Shown: positions 19,601 to 27,216, counted from the stretch's first letter. The stretch is 64,000 nt of DNA from Terriglobia bacterium (GCA_951813285.1 OX638355.1:4111136-4175135), one strand, 5' to 3'. Program-made: numbers and translations. The notes: a model not told the origin generated them from the sequence alone.

Positions 19601-19791
19601 TCCACATCCCGTTCCTGGTCGGTGGCGGTCACGGTAACGTCCGGTATGACGGCTTGCGTCTGGTCGAAAACGTACCCCTGGATGCGGCCGCCCTTGGTCT
19701 GGGCTCCCGACAGGGAGGCGCCGGCCAGAACCAGAATGACGGCTGCCGCCCATCGGCAGCTCCCGATGTAGAGTGGTGGTGTCAATCGCAT
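16624..19791 (-). CDS. Large TonB-dependent receptor with N-terminal carboxypeptidase-regulatory-like domain
   Basis: A 1055-residue outer-membrane protein with a signal peptide (residues 1-30, ending SLSGAQ). An N-terminal CarboxypepD_reg-like/Cna_B-like domain (GRIQGYVFDQTQAVIPDVTVTA) is followed by a plug domain (GLGIGGGSGRNNTFMLDGLNN) and a long beta-barrel. The barrel ends in an aromatic C-terminus (QFQLSLRLNF), as outer-membrane barrels do. This is the Oar-like type that is greatly expanded in Acidobacteriota. The substrate is unknown; such proteins import or secrete large molecules. No SusD partner is encoded next to it. The start at 19791 was chosen over one 39 bases upstream because the signal peptide begins here and an AGGGAG stands before it. 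Confidence 0.9.
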   Translation of the reverse strand: MRLTPPLYIGSCRWAAAVILVLAGASLSGAQTKGGRIQGYVFDQTQAVIPDVTVTATDQERDVERKTVTSALGEYVFSHVMPGLYTLRFEAEGFVPYLAENFEVRVGETAAFSPELTLGTATRSIVVSAVAERPAIDTHQTAQADYIDSVRIENLPINRRDYLDLALLTPGVVSTNDMVDDRDGRIVVTPHSGLGIGGGSGRNNTFMLDGLNNVFDTGAVRSTITQAAVQEFQVNRNTFSAELGGAPGGAINIVTKGGTSQLHGSLFGLLRNRHVQARNYFDPRKSAYTRAQSGASIGGPLGREGTFFYGAYERLDRHESVFVPLLRDDSFLYELTPSQQALMAGLGTTGLIPAPLLDEFAAALTPGNYPHLVSLFEQNSGVFPFGEERQQFLGRVDHTVGDGHTLFTRVNWTGLDSENTQFGSLVSYSRGRNIHTNDFGVALGNTLLINPELASETLLGFNYHDSGVYPTDPYGPSIDINGFGLFGRDLIMPTRIVERAGQVRQNFTRTSGPHTYKFGIDAGGSRFSIRSETFFGGRFQFGEAVPLSLIVDNGIGAGAAQLLQGALTAFGQPQLAAALDEPISSLQAYALGLPLIYQQGFGSPYWIGWKNYLNFFAEASWRLRPNLQLTLGGRHEFEVKTRFPTDKNNFAPRLGFAWSPDPRVVVRGGFGIYYARIESQITYIRDLLGEAGDIFQVFVPLTGLSGINSALTGGLLTSAEIYQTALQRGILGTRSITPQDLAIHGIDPGPGLPLRVQFDVADDTVNPYSQQASLEIQREVADGYTVSLGYNFNRGVHIIRPLDTNLYQAGTNELGRPIVGFHNPLVLQNNIYGSWANSSYHAFMAQFRKRFFDGFTLSAHYTWSKTMDENTDYNSSFQPHLQWDAKAEWALSSFHRKHNFVAYTVVDLPWRSGTGGGFGHALIRDFTVSAIASARSGAPFNLNSGFDSVGDRHNDTHRPWGVGRNVGMGPDFFSFDLRLNREIPLTETWTLGLIAEAFNLFNRTNFKHINSTVGDVSIDELPSRLVGRRGPVTEPFSFTAAFDPRQFQLSLRLNF

Positions 19792-20017
19792 CGTCTGTCT
19801 CCCTTCGTCAGCAGTACACTTTTCTGCCAAGCAGGGTACACTATGTCAAACAGCATGAAACTTCCCTAAATTCTACGGCATAACCCGTTTTCTCACCAGA
19901 GTTCTTGCAGGAGGGTCGAGAGGGCCGAATAAGGGACAGGAGACGGGGGACGTCGTTGAATTGCTGGAAAACTGTGCTCGATAGCGCAGCCCCCAGCCGG
20001 AATCACGGGTTCACTCC
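19792..20017. other. Intergenic region with a degenerate repeat A copy
   Basis: The region between the TonB receptor start and the thrC promoter holds a degenerate copy of repeat A at 19882-19900 (AACCCGTTTTCTCACCAGA). I see no gene in it. Confidence 0.5.
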
Positions 20018-20045
20018 TTGACATTCGGCTCCGCCCGACTATAAT
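20018..20045 (+). promoter_or_regulatory. Consensus sigma70 promoter of the thrC transcript
   Basis: A perfect TTGACA (20018-20023) and a perfect TATAAT (20040-20045) are spaced by 16 bases. Transcription should start near 20052, about 16 bases before the riboswitch. This is the best promoter in the window, and it feeds directly into the SAM-I aptamer. Confidence 0.85.
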
Positions 20046-20067
20046 CCTTTCCGACAATTGAATAACG

Positions 20068-20171
20068 TTCTTATCCAGAGTGGCTGAGGGACTGGCCCTG
20101 TGAAGCCACGGCAACCCCCCTTCCAGGGAAGGTGCCAACTCCGACAGAACCAAGTTTCTGAAAGATAAGAA
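20068..20171 (+). promoter_or_regulatory. SAM-I riboswitch (S-box)
   Basis: The aptamer senses S-adenosylmethionine. P1 is formed by TTCTTATC (20068-20075) and GATAAGAA (20164-20171). The core contains the conserved GAGGGACTGGCCC, the TGAAGCC and the CGGCAACC segments in the right order. The 3' strand of P1 can pair alternatively with TTCTTATC at 20191-20198, which lies inside the downstream terminator. This gives the classic choice: SAM bound, P1 forms, the terminator forms and the genes are off; SAM free, the antiterminator forms and the genes are on. Confidence 0.95.
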
Positions 20172-20186
20172 TAGAGCCGATACCCG

Positions 20187-20213
20187 CCTCTTCTTATCGA
20201 AGGGGTTTTTTTT
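20187..20213 (+). terminator. Intrinsic terminator of the SAM-I riboswitch
   Basis: The stem CCTCTTC / GAAGGGG (one G-U pair, loop TTATC) is followed by eight T. It overlaps the antiterminator half at 20191-20198, so the two structures exclude each other. Confidence 0.88.
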
Positions 20214-20304
20214 GGCCCATAAGGTGTTGAAGACAAACTGCTTTTCATCATGTATGCAGCGACCCGGATAGTTGTGCGGGTTCAACGCTGCCAGCGAGGA
20301 TTTT

Positions 20305-21546
20305 ATGGCTTTTGTGAACGGCCTGCAATGCCGAGAGTGTGGACAGTCCTACCCCAAGGAACCCCTGTCGGTCTGTGAATTCTGCTTCGGGCCGCTGGAA
20401 GTAGTCTACGATTACGAGGCCATCCGGCCGCTGCTGCGACGCGAAGTCATCAGGAACAGGGCTCCCAACATGTGGCGCTACGCTGAACTGCTGCCGCTGG
20501 ACGGAGAAGCCCGGGTAGGGTCCCAGGCCGGCTTCACGCCGCTGGTCCGGGCGGACAACCTGGCCGGAAGGCTGGGTCTGAAGAATCTCTATATCAAGAA
20601 TGACAGCGTCTGCGCTCCAACCCTGTCCTTCAAGGATCGGGTGGTGGCCGTGGCCCTCTCCAAGGCTCTGGAATTCGGCTTCGACACGGTGGGTTGCGCC
20701 TCGACCGGTAACCTCGCCAACGCCGTGGCCGCCAACGCCGCCAGCGTGGGACTCAACAGCTACGTGTTCATCCCGGCCGACCTGGAGATGGGCAAGGTTC
20801 TGGGCACGCTGATCTACAAGAACAACGTCATCAAGATCGATGGAAACTACGACGACGTGAACCGGCTGTGCAGCGAGATCGTGGGGAAGTATCGGTGGGG
20901 CTTCGTCAACATCAACCTTCGCCCCTTCTATGCGGAGGGTTCGAAAAGCTTTGGCCTGGAGGTCGCGGAACAACTCGGATGGAGGACACCCGACTGCATC
21001 GTGGTCCCCATGGCGGGAGGATCGCTCATTACCAAGATCCGCAAGGCTTTCACTGAAATGCAGAAGCTGGATCTGATTCCCTACAGCCGTTGTCGGATCT
21101 TCGGGGCTCAGGCCACCGGCTGCTCACCCATTACCACCGCCGTCAAGACCGGCCGGGATTTCATCAAGCCGGTGAAGCCCGACAGCATCGCCAAGTCCAT
21201 TGCCATCGGGAATCCTGCCGATGGCTATTACGCTCTCAAGACCATGCTGGAAAGCGGCGGCTGGGGAGAGGACGTCAGCGACGAGCAGGTGGTGGACGGC
21301 ATCCAGCTCCTGGCCGAGGAAGAAGGCATTTTCACCGAAACGGCCGGTGGAGTCACCGTGGCCGTGACCCGCAAGCTGATCGGACAAGGCAGAATCAGCA
21401 GCGACGACCTTACGGTGATCTCCATCACCGGTAACGGACTGAAGACCCAGGAGGCCGTCCAGGGGCGTCTGACCGAGCCCGCGGTCATTCCGGCCAGGCT
21501 GAGCGAGTTCGAACAAACCCTCCCGAAGGTGTCGGCTGTCGGCTGA
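20305..21546 (+). CDS. thrC: Threonine synthase-type PLP enzyme under SAM control
   Basis: A 413-residue fold-type II PLP enzyme. An N-terminal zinc-ribbon-like segment has C9, C12, C24 and C27. The PLP lysine is K110 in TLSFKDR, and the phosphate-binding loop is CASTGN around 131-136. The block IAIGNPADGYYAL is typical of threonine synthases, which turn O-phosphohomoserine into threonine. It stands directly behind a SAM-I riboswitch and leads a set with an E1, a cysteine desulfurase, asd and, further on, a CysO-like sulfur carrier. A sulfur-transfer reaction on O-phosphohomoserine, giving homocysteine, is therefore a possible alternative role (inference). The start ATG at 20305 follows a GAGG; an upstream in-frame GTG at 20272 is less likely. 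Confidence 0.88.
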   Translation: MAFVNGLQCRECGQSYPKEPLSVCEFCFGPLEVVYDYEAIRPLLRREVIRNRAPNMWRYAELLPLDGEARVGSQAGFTPLVRADNLAGRLGLKNLYIKNDSVCAPTLSFKDRVVAVALSKALEFGFDTVGCASTGNLANAVAANAASVGLNSYVFIPADLEMGKVLGTLIYKNNVIKIDGNYDDVNRLCSEIVGKYRWGFVNINLRPFYAEGSKSFGLEVAEQLGWRTPDCIVVPMAGGSLITKIRKAFTEMQKLDLIPYSRCRIFGAQATGCSPITTAVKTGRDFIKPVKPDSIAKSIAIGNPADGYYALKTMLESGGWGEDVSDEQVVDGIQLLAEEEGIFTETAGGVTVAVTRKLIGQGRISSDDLTVISITGNGLKTQEAVQGRLTEPAVIPARLSEFEQTLPKVSAVG

Positions 21547-21638
21547 AAGCAGTCCGGCCTTCACGCACCTTCCGGCATTGGTCCGGGTCGGGCGCGCCGG
21601 CTTGTTTTCGGGAGGTCCCGCCCCTCAGAGAAACGTTC

Positions 21639-22673
21639 ATGTCGGATCTTCCATCCCGTTACTCCCGCCAGATCCTCTTTGCGGAAATTGGCACAGCCGG
21701 ACAGAAGCGCCTGCTTGGCAGCCGAGTGGTCATCGTGGGCTGCGGAGCTCTGGGAACGGTGCAGGCCGAGGCATTGACCCGTGCGGGGGTCGGAAGACTC
21801 CGCCTGATCGACCGGGACTTCATCGAGGAAAGCAACCTGCAGCGGCAAACCCTGTTCACGGAAGAGGACGTTCGGGAAAGCCTCCCCAAAGCGGTGGCCG
21901 CCACACGGCGCCTGCAGGCCATCAACTCCTCGGTAGCCGTGGAGGCCCGGGTGAAGGACCTCAACTATCGCAACGCCGAATCCCTGCTGGAGGGTGCGGA
22001 CTGCATTCTGGACGGCACCGACAACTTCGAGGCTCGCTTCCTGCTGAACGACGTCTCTCAGAAACAGCGAATCCCCTGGATTTACGGGGCCGCGGTGGGA
22101 AGCGAGGGCCTGACCATGACCATTGTTCCCGGCCGGACGCCCTGCCTGCGATGTGTCTTCGAATCCCCGCCACCGCCTGGAACCACGCCCACCTGCGACA
22201 CGGCGGGCGTGCTGGCGCCGGCCGTCAACCTGGTGGCCTCCCTGCAGGTGGCCGAAGCCTTGAAGATCCTGACTGGACGGTTGGAGCGCGTCAACCACAG
22301 CCTGGTCAGCCTGGACGTCTGGCGGAACACCTGGCGGCGCCTGGAGATCGAAAGCGGCCGTGCCAGCGGGGATTGTCCGGCCTGCCACCTGGGCCGCTAC
22401 GACTTCCTGGAGGGGGAGCGGGAATCCCTGGCCGCCGTTCTCTGCGGGCGAGACTCGGTCCAGATCAGTCAGGCCCCGGGGAAACAGTTGGATTTCCCCC
22501 AACTGGGCCGCCGCCTGGAACCTCTAGGCAGCGTTTCGTACAATCGGTTTCTGCTCAGGTTCCGGCTGAAGGAGATTGAAATAGCCGTCTTTCCCGACGG
22601 TCGGAGCATCGTCAAGGGCACACGGGACCCCCAGGAGGCCCGTTCACTCTATTCCCGGTACATCGGAAACTGA
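21639..22673 (+). CDS. ThiF/MoeB-type E1-like adenylyltransferase (sulfur-carrier activating)
   Basis: A 344-residue E1-like enzyme that should adenylate the Gly-Gly end of a ubiquitin-like sulfur carrier. The nucleotide motif GCGALG is at 34-39, the D-x-D aspartate at 58-60, ESNLQRQ at 64-70 (the arginine finger region), and K84 matches the catalytic lysine. DGTDN is at 126-130. Zinc cysteines are C170/C173 (CLRC) and C247/C250 (CPAC), and the conserved catalytic cysteine is C187 in PTCDTAG. After the E1 core there is a ~75-residue C-terminal extension, but no rhodanese domain as in MoeZ. It lies 92 bases after thrC; its likely partner carrier is encoded at 27828. The sulfur donor would be the desulfurase encoded next. 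Confidence 0.9.
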   Translation: MSDLPSRYSRQILFAEIGTAGQKRLLGSRVVIVGCGALGTVQAEALTRAGVGRLRLIDRDFIEESNLQRQTLFTEEDVRESLPKAVAATRRLQAINSSVAVEARVKDLNYRNAESLLEGADCILDGTDNFEARFLLNDVSQKQRIPWIYGAAVGSEGLTMTIVPGRTPCLRCVFESPPPPGTTPTCDTAGVLAPAVNLVASLQVAEALKILTGRLERVNHSLVSLDVWRNTWRRLEIESGRASGDCPACHLGRYDFLEGERESLAAVLCGRDSVQISQAPGKQLDFPQLGRRLEPLGSVSYNRFLLRFRLKEIEIAVFPDGRSIVKGTRDPQEARSLYSRYIGN

Positions 22674-22768
22674 GATCCCCGCCGGGGCGTAAGTGACCGT
22701 CCCCCGGGCCGCAGCAGCCGCGCCCCGCCAGGGCGATACCGGGAGATTGCAGACAACCGCCGCCCACC

Positions 22769-23902
22769 ATGATCTATCTGGACAACGCAGCCACCAGCTT
22801 TCCCAAGCCGGAGGCCGTCTACCGGGAATTGCAGGACTACTTGCGCCGCGATGGGGCCAACCCCGGCAGAGGGGGACACCAGTGGGCCGTCCGGGTGGAA
22901 AAAACCATGGACGACACCCGCAACCTGCTGGCCCGCTTTTTTGGACTGGACGACCATCGCCGGGTGATTTTCACCCTCAACGGCACCGACTCTCTCAACA
23001 TGGCCATCAAGGGGGTGGTGCAGCCGGGAGACCACGTGGTCACCAGCCTGCTGGAACACAATTCGGTCTCCCGCCCCTTGAGACAGTTGGAAAGCGACGG
23101 CCGCATCAGGCTGACCCAGCTGCCTTTCTCCCAGGAGGGATTCGTCGATCCGGAAGACTTTCGCAGGGCCCTGACCTCGCGGACGCGGCTGGTGGTCCTG
23201 CTGCACGCCTCCAACGTCCTGGGAACCCTGCAACCCGTTGCCGAGGTGGGCAGGATCTGCCGGCGGCACGAGGCGCTGTTTCTGGTGGATGCGGCACAGA
23301 CAGCCGGAATCGTTCCCATCGACATGCAGGCCATGGGCATCGATCTGCTGGCCATTCCGGGCCACAAGGCCCTGTTCGGTCCACCCGGAACCGGCGTTCT
23401 GTTGGTGGGCCACCGGGTCGAGCCGCTCCCCTGGCGGGAAGGCGGGACCGGTTTCGATTCGGAAGCCCCCCTGCAGCCTCGAAGCCTTCCCCACCTTCTG
23501 GAAGGAGGAACGCCCAACACCCTGGGTGTGGCGGGGCTGAGAGCCGGCCTGCGTTTTGTGACCGGCGAGGGCCTGGACAGGATCCGCGGTCACGAGCGGC
23601 GTTTGCTGGCTCGATTGACCGAATCCCTCAGGGACAATCCCAGGATCTGTCTCTACGGCTCCCTGGACACGCACCGCCGGGTGGGCTCGCTGGCGTTCAA
23701 CCAGGAGGGTTACACCGCCTCGGAGGTGGGAATGATCCTGGACAACTCCTTTGAAATCGCCGTCCGGCCCGGCCTGCACTGCGCTCCCTACCTTCACCGG
23801 GAGCTGGGCACGGCGCCCGAGGGGGCCGTCCGAATCAGCCCCGGCTACTTCAACACCGAGGACGATATCGATCGCTGCCTCTCGGCCCTCGAGCAACTGT
23901 GA
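22769..23902 (+). CDS. Cysteine desulfurase family protein (aminotransferase class V)
   Basis: A 377-residue PLP enzyme of the NifS/Csd type. The family's first block MIYLDNAATSFPKP is present. The PLP aspartate is D174 in LVDAAQ, the Schiff-base lysine is K200 in IPGHKALFG, and the catalytic cysteine is C338 in RPGLHCAP. PPGTG (205-209) is the usual block of the group-II (SufS/CsdA-like) branch. It would turn cysteine into alanine plus enzyme-bound persulfide. Its place between an E1 and asd, in a transcript led by a SAM riboswitch, suggests that it feeds sulfur to the CysO-like carrier rather than to Fe-S clusters. No suf genes are nearby. Confidence 0.9.
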   Translation: MIYLDNAATSFPKPEAVYRELQDYLRRDGANPGRGGHQWAVRVEKTMDDTRNLLARFFGLDDHRRVIFTLNGTDSLNMAIKGVVQPGDHVVTSLLEHNSVSRPLRQLESDGRIRLTQLPFSQEGFVDPEDFRRALTSRTRLVVLLHASNVLGTLQPVAEVGRICRRHEALFLVDAAQTAGIVPIDMQAMGIDLLAIPGHKALFGPPGTGVLLVGHRVEPLPWREGGTGFDSEAPLQPRSLPHLLEGGTPNTLGVAGLRAGLRFVTGEGLDRIRGHERRLLARLTESLRDNPRICLYGSLDTHRRVGSLAFNQEGYTASEVGMILDNSFEIAVRPGLHCAPYLHRELGTAPEGAVRISPGYFNTEDDIDRCLSALEQL

Positions 23903-23999
23903 TGGGAGGAGTTCCGGGCCGGGGCTGGAATTCGGGGGCGTGCCCCCATGGCGCGGGAAAGCAACAGGGAATGAAGGCGTTGAACACCGGAGTCAGTCA

Positions 24000-25061
24000 A
24001 TGACCAGGAAATTGCGGGCGGGGGTTCTGGGAGCCACCGGCACCGTCGGCCAGCGTTTCATTCAGTTGCTGGAGAACCATCCCTGGTTCGAGCTGGGAGC
24101 GGTCGCGGCTTCAGGCCGTTCAGTGGGCAAGCTTTTTCAGCAGGCCTGCTCCTGGAAGGTCCCGGAGCCCCTGCCGGAGTATGCGAGGAACCGAATCCTC
24201 AGCCCCTGCCGCCCCGGGCTGGAGGTCGACTTCGTCTTTTCCGGCCTGCCCTCCTCGATTGCCGGAGAGGTGGAGAGCGATTTTGCCCGAGCCGGCTATC
24301 CGGTGGTCAGCAACTCCGGAAGCCACCGCATGGACGAGGATGTGCCGCTGCTGGTCCCCGAGATCAACCCCGACCACCTGGAACTGATTCCCCTGCAGAA
24401 AGAGCGCACCCGGTCCTCGGGGTTCATTGTCACCAATCCGAACTGCACCACCATTGCCCTGGTTCTGGCGCTGGCGCCGCTGCACCGGGCCTTCGGCCTG
24501 GAGAGGGTAAGCGTGGTGACCATGCAGGCGCTCTCGGGCGCAGGTTATCCAGGAGTATCCAGTCTGGACGTGACCGACAACGTGCTTCCCTACATCGAGG
24601 GAGAAGAGGAGAAGGTGGAGACCGAACCTCTGAAGATCCTGGGACAATGCAAGGAGGGCCAAGTCGACCGGGCGGAGTTCCGAATCAGCGCCCAGTGCCA
24701 CCGGGTGAACGTGCAGGACGGGCACCTGGAAGCGGTCTCGGCAAGCTTCCGGCAGCGTCCCTCCCGCGGTCAGCTTGTGGAAGCCCTGGCCTCATTCCGA
24801 TCGCTCCCCCAGGAATTGAATCTGCCCAGCGCACCCCGCAGGCCGGTGGTCTGCCTGGAAGAGCCGGATCGGCCCCAGCCCCGTCTGGACCGAACCCTGG
24901 AAAAGGGAATGGCAACGGTGGTGGGACGCATCCGCCCCTGTCCCATCCTGGACTACAAGTTCGACCTGCTGGGGCACAACACCATCCGAGGGGCGGCGGG
25001 AGCCGCCATCCTCAACGCGGAGCTGCTGCTGGCTCGGGGGATGCTGGAAGGCAAGCAGTAA
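24000..25061 (+). CDS. asd: Aspartate-semialdehyde dehydrogenase
   Basis: A 353-residue NADP-dependent enzyme that reduces aspartyl phosphate to aspartate semialdehyde, the branch point towards homoserine (threonine, methionine) and lysine. The nucleotide motif GATGTVG is at 11-17. The catalytic cysteine is C149 in TNPNCT, and the histidine lies in SAQCHRVNV. The long form with QALSGAGYPGV places it in the archaeal/fungal-type subgroup. The start ATG at 24000 has GGAG 7 bases upstream; an earlier frame to 23751 lies inside the desulfurase gene and is rejected. It stands 97 bases after the desulfurase gene, and its product is the precursor used upstream of thrC. Confidence 0.93.
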   Translation: MTRKLRAGVLGATGTVGQRFIQLLENHPWFELGAVAASGRSVGKLFQQACSWKVPEPLPEYARNRILSPCRPGLEVDFVFSGLPSSIAGEVESDFARAGYPVVSNSGSHRMDEDVPLLVPEINPDHLELIPLQKERTRSSGFIVTNPNCTTIALVLALAPLHRAFGLERVSVVTMQALSGAGYPGVSSLDVTDNVLPYIEGEEEKVETEPLKILGQCKEGQVDRAEFRISAQCHRVNVQDGHLEAVSASFRQRPSRGQLVEALASFRSLPQELNLPSAPRRPVVCLEEPDRPQPRLDRTLEKGMATVVGRIRPCPILDYKFDLLGHNTIRGAAGAAILNAELLLARGMLEGKQ

Positions 25062-25074
25062 ATTCGCCGACCGG

Positions 25075-25100
25075 GGCCGCATTTCTCACTGGGTCGCTGG
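25075..25100 (+). repeat. Dispersed repeat A copy at the left edge of an inserted island
   Basis: GGCCGCATTTCTCACTGGGTCGCTGG matches repeat A with its longer 3' extension (GGTCGCYGG), as also seen at 8397. It lies between asd and the AAA ATPase gene, where the base composition drops. Confidence 0.65.
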
Positions 25101-25101
25101 G

Positions 25102-25131
25102 TTCATGATCTAAAGAAGAAGAGGTTATACT
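25102..25131 (+). promoter_or_regulatory. Possible promoter of the AAA ATPase island
   Basis: TATACT (25126-25131) is a good -10. The -35 (TTCATG, 25102-25107, 18-base spacer) is weak. It would give the inserted genes transcription independent of the SAM riboswitch. Confidence 0.4.
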
Positions 25132-25165
25132 CTTACAACTGTGCGCTGGAGACCATGGGAATTCG

Positions 25166-26707
25166 ATGAACAATCAGAATGGTGATGACTCCCAAAAGGG
25201 CAACTACCGTCTCGACGTAAACAATTTCGGTCCGATCGCCCAGGCAAGCGTGGATCTGCGCCCGCTCACGGTTTTCATCGGCCCCAGCAATACCGGCAAA
25301 TCCTACCTGGCGATCTTGATCTATGCCCTTCATCGGTGTTTGGGTGGGCTGACCCTCACCCATAGAGGGTGGTATTCGCATCGCCTGGGTTGGAGAATTG
25401 ACTCAACAGAGCTGGGATCTGCAGCAAATGAAACAGAGGTCCGACGAGGTCTACATGACTGGTTAGTGAAAGCGCTGGCAGCGGAAACGGAACCGCTGCC
25501 AGCATTGCCGAGCGAGGCGGCCGCTTACATGCGTTCCTCCCTGGAGCAAATCAAGAGTCTCGGGCGCGATTTGGAAAAGCAAATAGAGCGGTGCTTTGGG
25601 GTCGAAAGATCAGCCGAACTGGTTCGACGCTACGGTTCGGCCACTGCCTCGCAAATCGGCTTTGGCGTGTCCCAAACCGGCGCCGGGAAGGCTTGCTATC
25701 AGCTTGAGTTCGGCAACGGCGACTGCCGATTCTCCGGGCGCATCTCCGACATCGAGCCGCTTGAAATCGGATTCCCCGGAAGTTTGGACGAGCGGAATGA
25801 GTGGCTGCGGCGGTTCACGACCCTCGGGGTCGTCAAATCCCAGGATCTTGAGTTCCTGGTTGAATCGCTCACACAGATGCTGTTCCGAACCGTGCTTGGT
25901 CCACTATACCAGAGTGCCTATTACCTCCCGGCTGGTCGTACTGGCGTCATGCAAAGCCATCACGTGGTGGCAAGCGTGCTATGGCAGAAAGCCGCAACTG
26001 CAGGGCTGCGCCGTTCCCTGGATGTCCCGATACTGTCGGGGGTGCTGGCTGATTTTCTAGAGCAGTTGGTCGAAATGAGTTCAGCACGAGTTCGCTCTCA
26101 TCACGGGACTGCCCGCGAACTCGCCAGACAGTTGGAAGATAATATCCTCATGGGTAAGGTCCGGGTGGACCCCTCGCTAACCGGCTACCCTAGCTTCACC
26201 TATCGACCGAGAGATTGGAAAAAAGATCTACCGCTGATGCGGTCCTCCTCCATGGTCTCCGAACTGGCCCCGGTCGTCCTGTATCTGCGGCATGTCGTGC
26301 GTCTCGGCGACCTGCTCATCATCGAGGAGCCGGAATCTCATCTCCACCCCGCCGTGCAGGCCGCCTTCGCACGTGAACTGGCCCGGGCGGTTCGTGCCGG
26401 GGTGCGGATCGTCATAACGACTCACAGCGAATGGTTCCTGGAACAGATCGGAAATCTAGTGAGCCTCTCGGGACTGCCAAAGAACAACCGGAAGGGTGTC
26501 ATTGAGGAAGATTTTTCTCTCCGTCCCGATGAACTCGGCGTGTGGCTGTTCGAGACAACTAAACGGCCCAAGGGCTCTACGGTGAAGAAAATCACACTGG
26601 ACCGCCAAACCGGACTCTATCCATCTGGTTTCGCAGAAGTTAGTGAAACCCTCTACAACGAAGGCGCCGAGATCTTCAACCGGTTGCAAGAAAGTAGCAA
26701 CCAATGA
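25166..26707 (+). CDS. AAA family ATPase (ABC-type/OLD-like), probable defence protein
   Basis: A 513-residue P-loop ATPase of the AAA_21/AAA_15 (OLD-like, ABC-ATPase) group. It begins with a short strand pair (VNNFGPIAQASVDLRPLTVF). Walker A GPSNTGKS is at 39-46, and a long helical insert spans ~60-245. YYLPAGRTG is at 252-260, SSMVSELAP (361-369) is a signature-like block, Walker B LLIIEEPE is at 383-390, and the H-loop TTHSEW is near 418-423. It has no TOPRIM domain, unlike OLD nucleases. It overlaps the next gene by ATGA, which codes for a nuclease-like protein, so the two probably work as a pair. Such pairs are often anti-phage systems. GC is visibly lower than in the flanking genes, in line with acquisition by transfer. 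Confidence 0.8.
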   Translation: MNNQNGDDSQKGNYRLDVNNFGPIAQASVDLRPLTVFIGPSNTGKSYLAILIYALHRCLGGLTLTHRGWYSHRLGWRIDSTELGSAANETEVRRGLHDWLVKALAAETEPLPALPSEAAAYMRSSLEQIKSLGRDLEKQIERCFGVERSAELVRRYGSATASQIGFGVSQTGAGKACYQLEFGNGDCRFSGRISDIEPLEIGFPGSLDERNEWLRRFTTLGVVKSQDLEFLVESLTQMLFRTVLGPLYQSAYYLPAGRTGVMQSHHVVASVLWQKAATAGLRRSLDVPILSGVLADFLEQLVEMSSARVRSHHGTARELARQLEDNILMGKVRVDPSLTGYPSFTYRPRDWKKDLPLMRSSSMVSELAPVVLYLRHVVRLGDLLIIEEPESHLHPAVQAAFARELARAVRAGVRIVITTHSEWFLEQIGNLVSLSGLPKNNRKGVIEEDFSLRPDELGVWLFETTKRPKGSTVKKITLDRQTGLYPSGFAEVSETLYNEGAEIFNRLQESSNQ

Positions 26708-27165
26708 GTGCTTTGGTTGCCTCGGTTGCCCAAGAAGTTGACAACGACTGCCGCACCAACAAGTGCAAGAAGGGAAAATGTTCCGTTTCGCTGAATGACG
26801 CGCCGGCACCGCGTCTTATCGTAGATCTGGATGGTGCAGCGCTGCCGATTCAAGAAGATCAGAAACGCTGCGATTACCTGTTCATCGGGGAGCAAGACGG
26901 TACGGGCTGGGTCGTGCCAATTGAATTGAAGGGAGGCGGTTTCAAGGTGGACGACGTTGCGGAACAGCTTCAGGGGGGTAGTAACGTAGCCGATGCATGG
27001 CTTCCCCTCGGAAGCCCATTCCAGTTTGTTCCGGTTCTGGCTCATCGTGGTATCCACAGACATGATCGGGACAAGCTTCGTTACACGCAGATCAATCTGC
27101 GTGGCCAAGGGAAACGAATCAAGCTGCTCCATTGCGGTGCAAAGCTGAAAAACGTACTTTCGTAA
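26704..27165 (+). CDS. Small protein with PD-(D/E)XK nuclease-like motif, partner of the AAA ATPase
   Basis: A 153-residue protein whose ATG overlaps the stop of the ATPase gene (ATGA), so translation is coupled. The middle holds CDYLFI (D57), then VVPIELKGG (E74, K76) and AEQLQGG (Q88). This spacing and pattern, D then E-x-K then Q at the end of hydrophobic strands, is that of a PD-(D/E)XK nuclease core. Four cysteines in the N-terminal 26 residues could bind metal, though only three (C16, C21, C26) are closely spaced. I know no named family for it. A nuclease effector regulated by the ATPase is the most natural reading, but it is inference from motif spacing and context. Confidence 0.65.
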   Translation: MSALVASVAQEVDNDCRTNKCKKGKCSVSLNDAPAPRLIVDLDGAALPIQEDQKRCDYLFIGEQDGTGWVVPIELKGGGFKVDDVAEQLQGGSNVADAWLPLGSPFQFVPVLAHRGIHRHDRDKLRYTQINLRGQGKRIKLLHCGAKLKNVLS

Positions 27166-27216
27166 TTACTGTGGTATTTAGGCTTGGAAGACCTGAGGCC
27201 CCCTCGGAGAAGCCAA

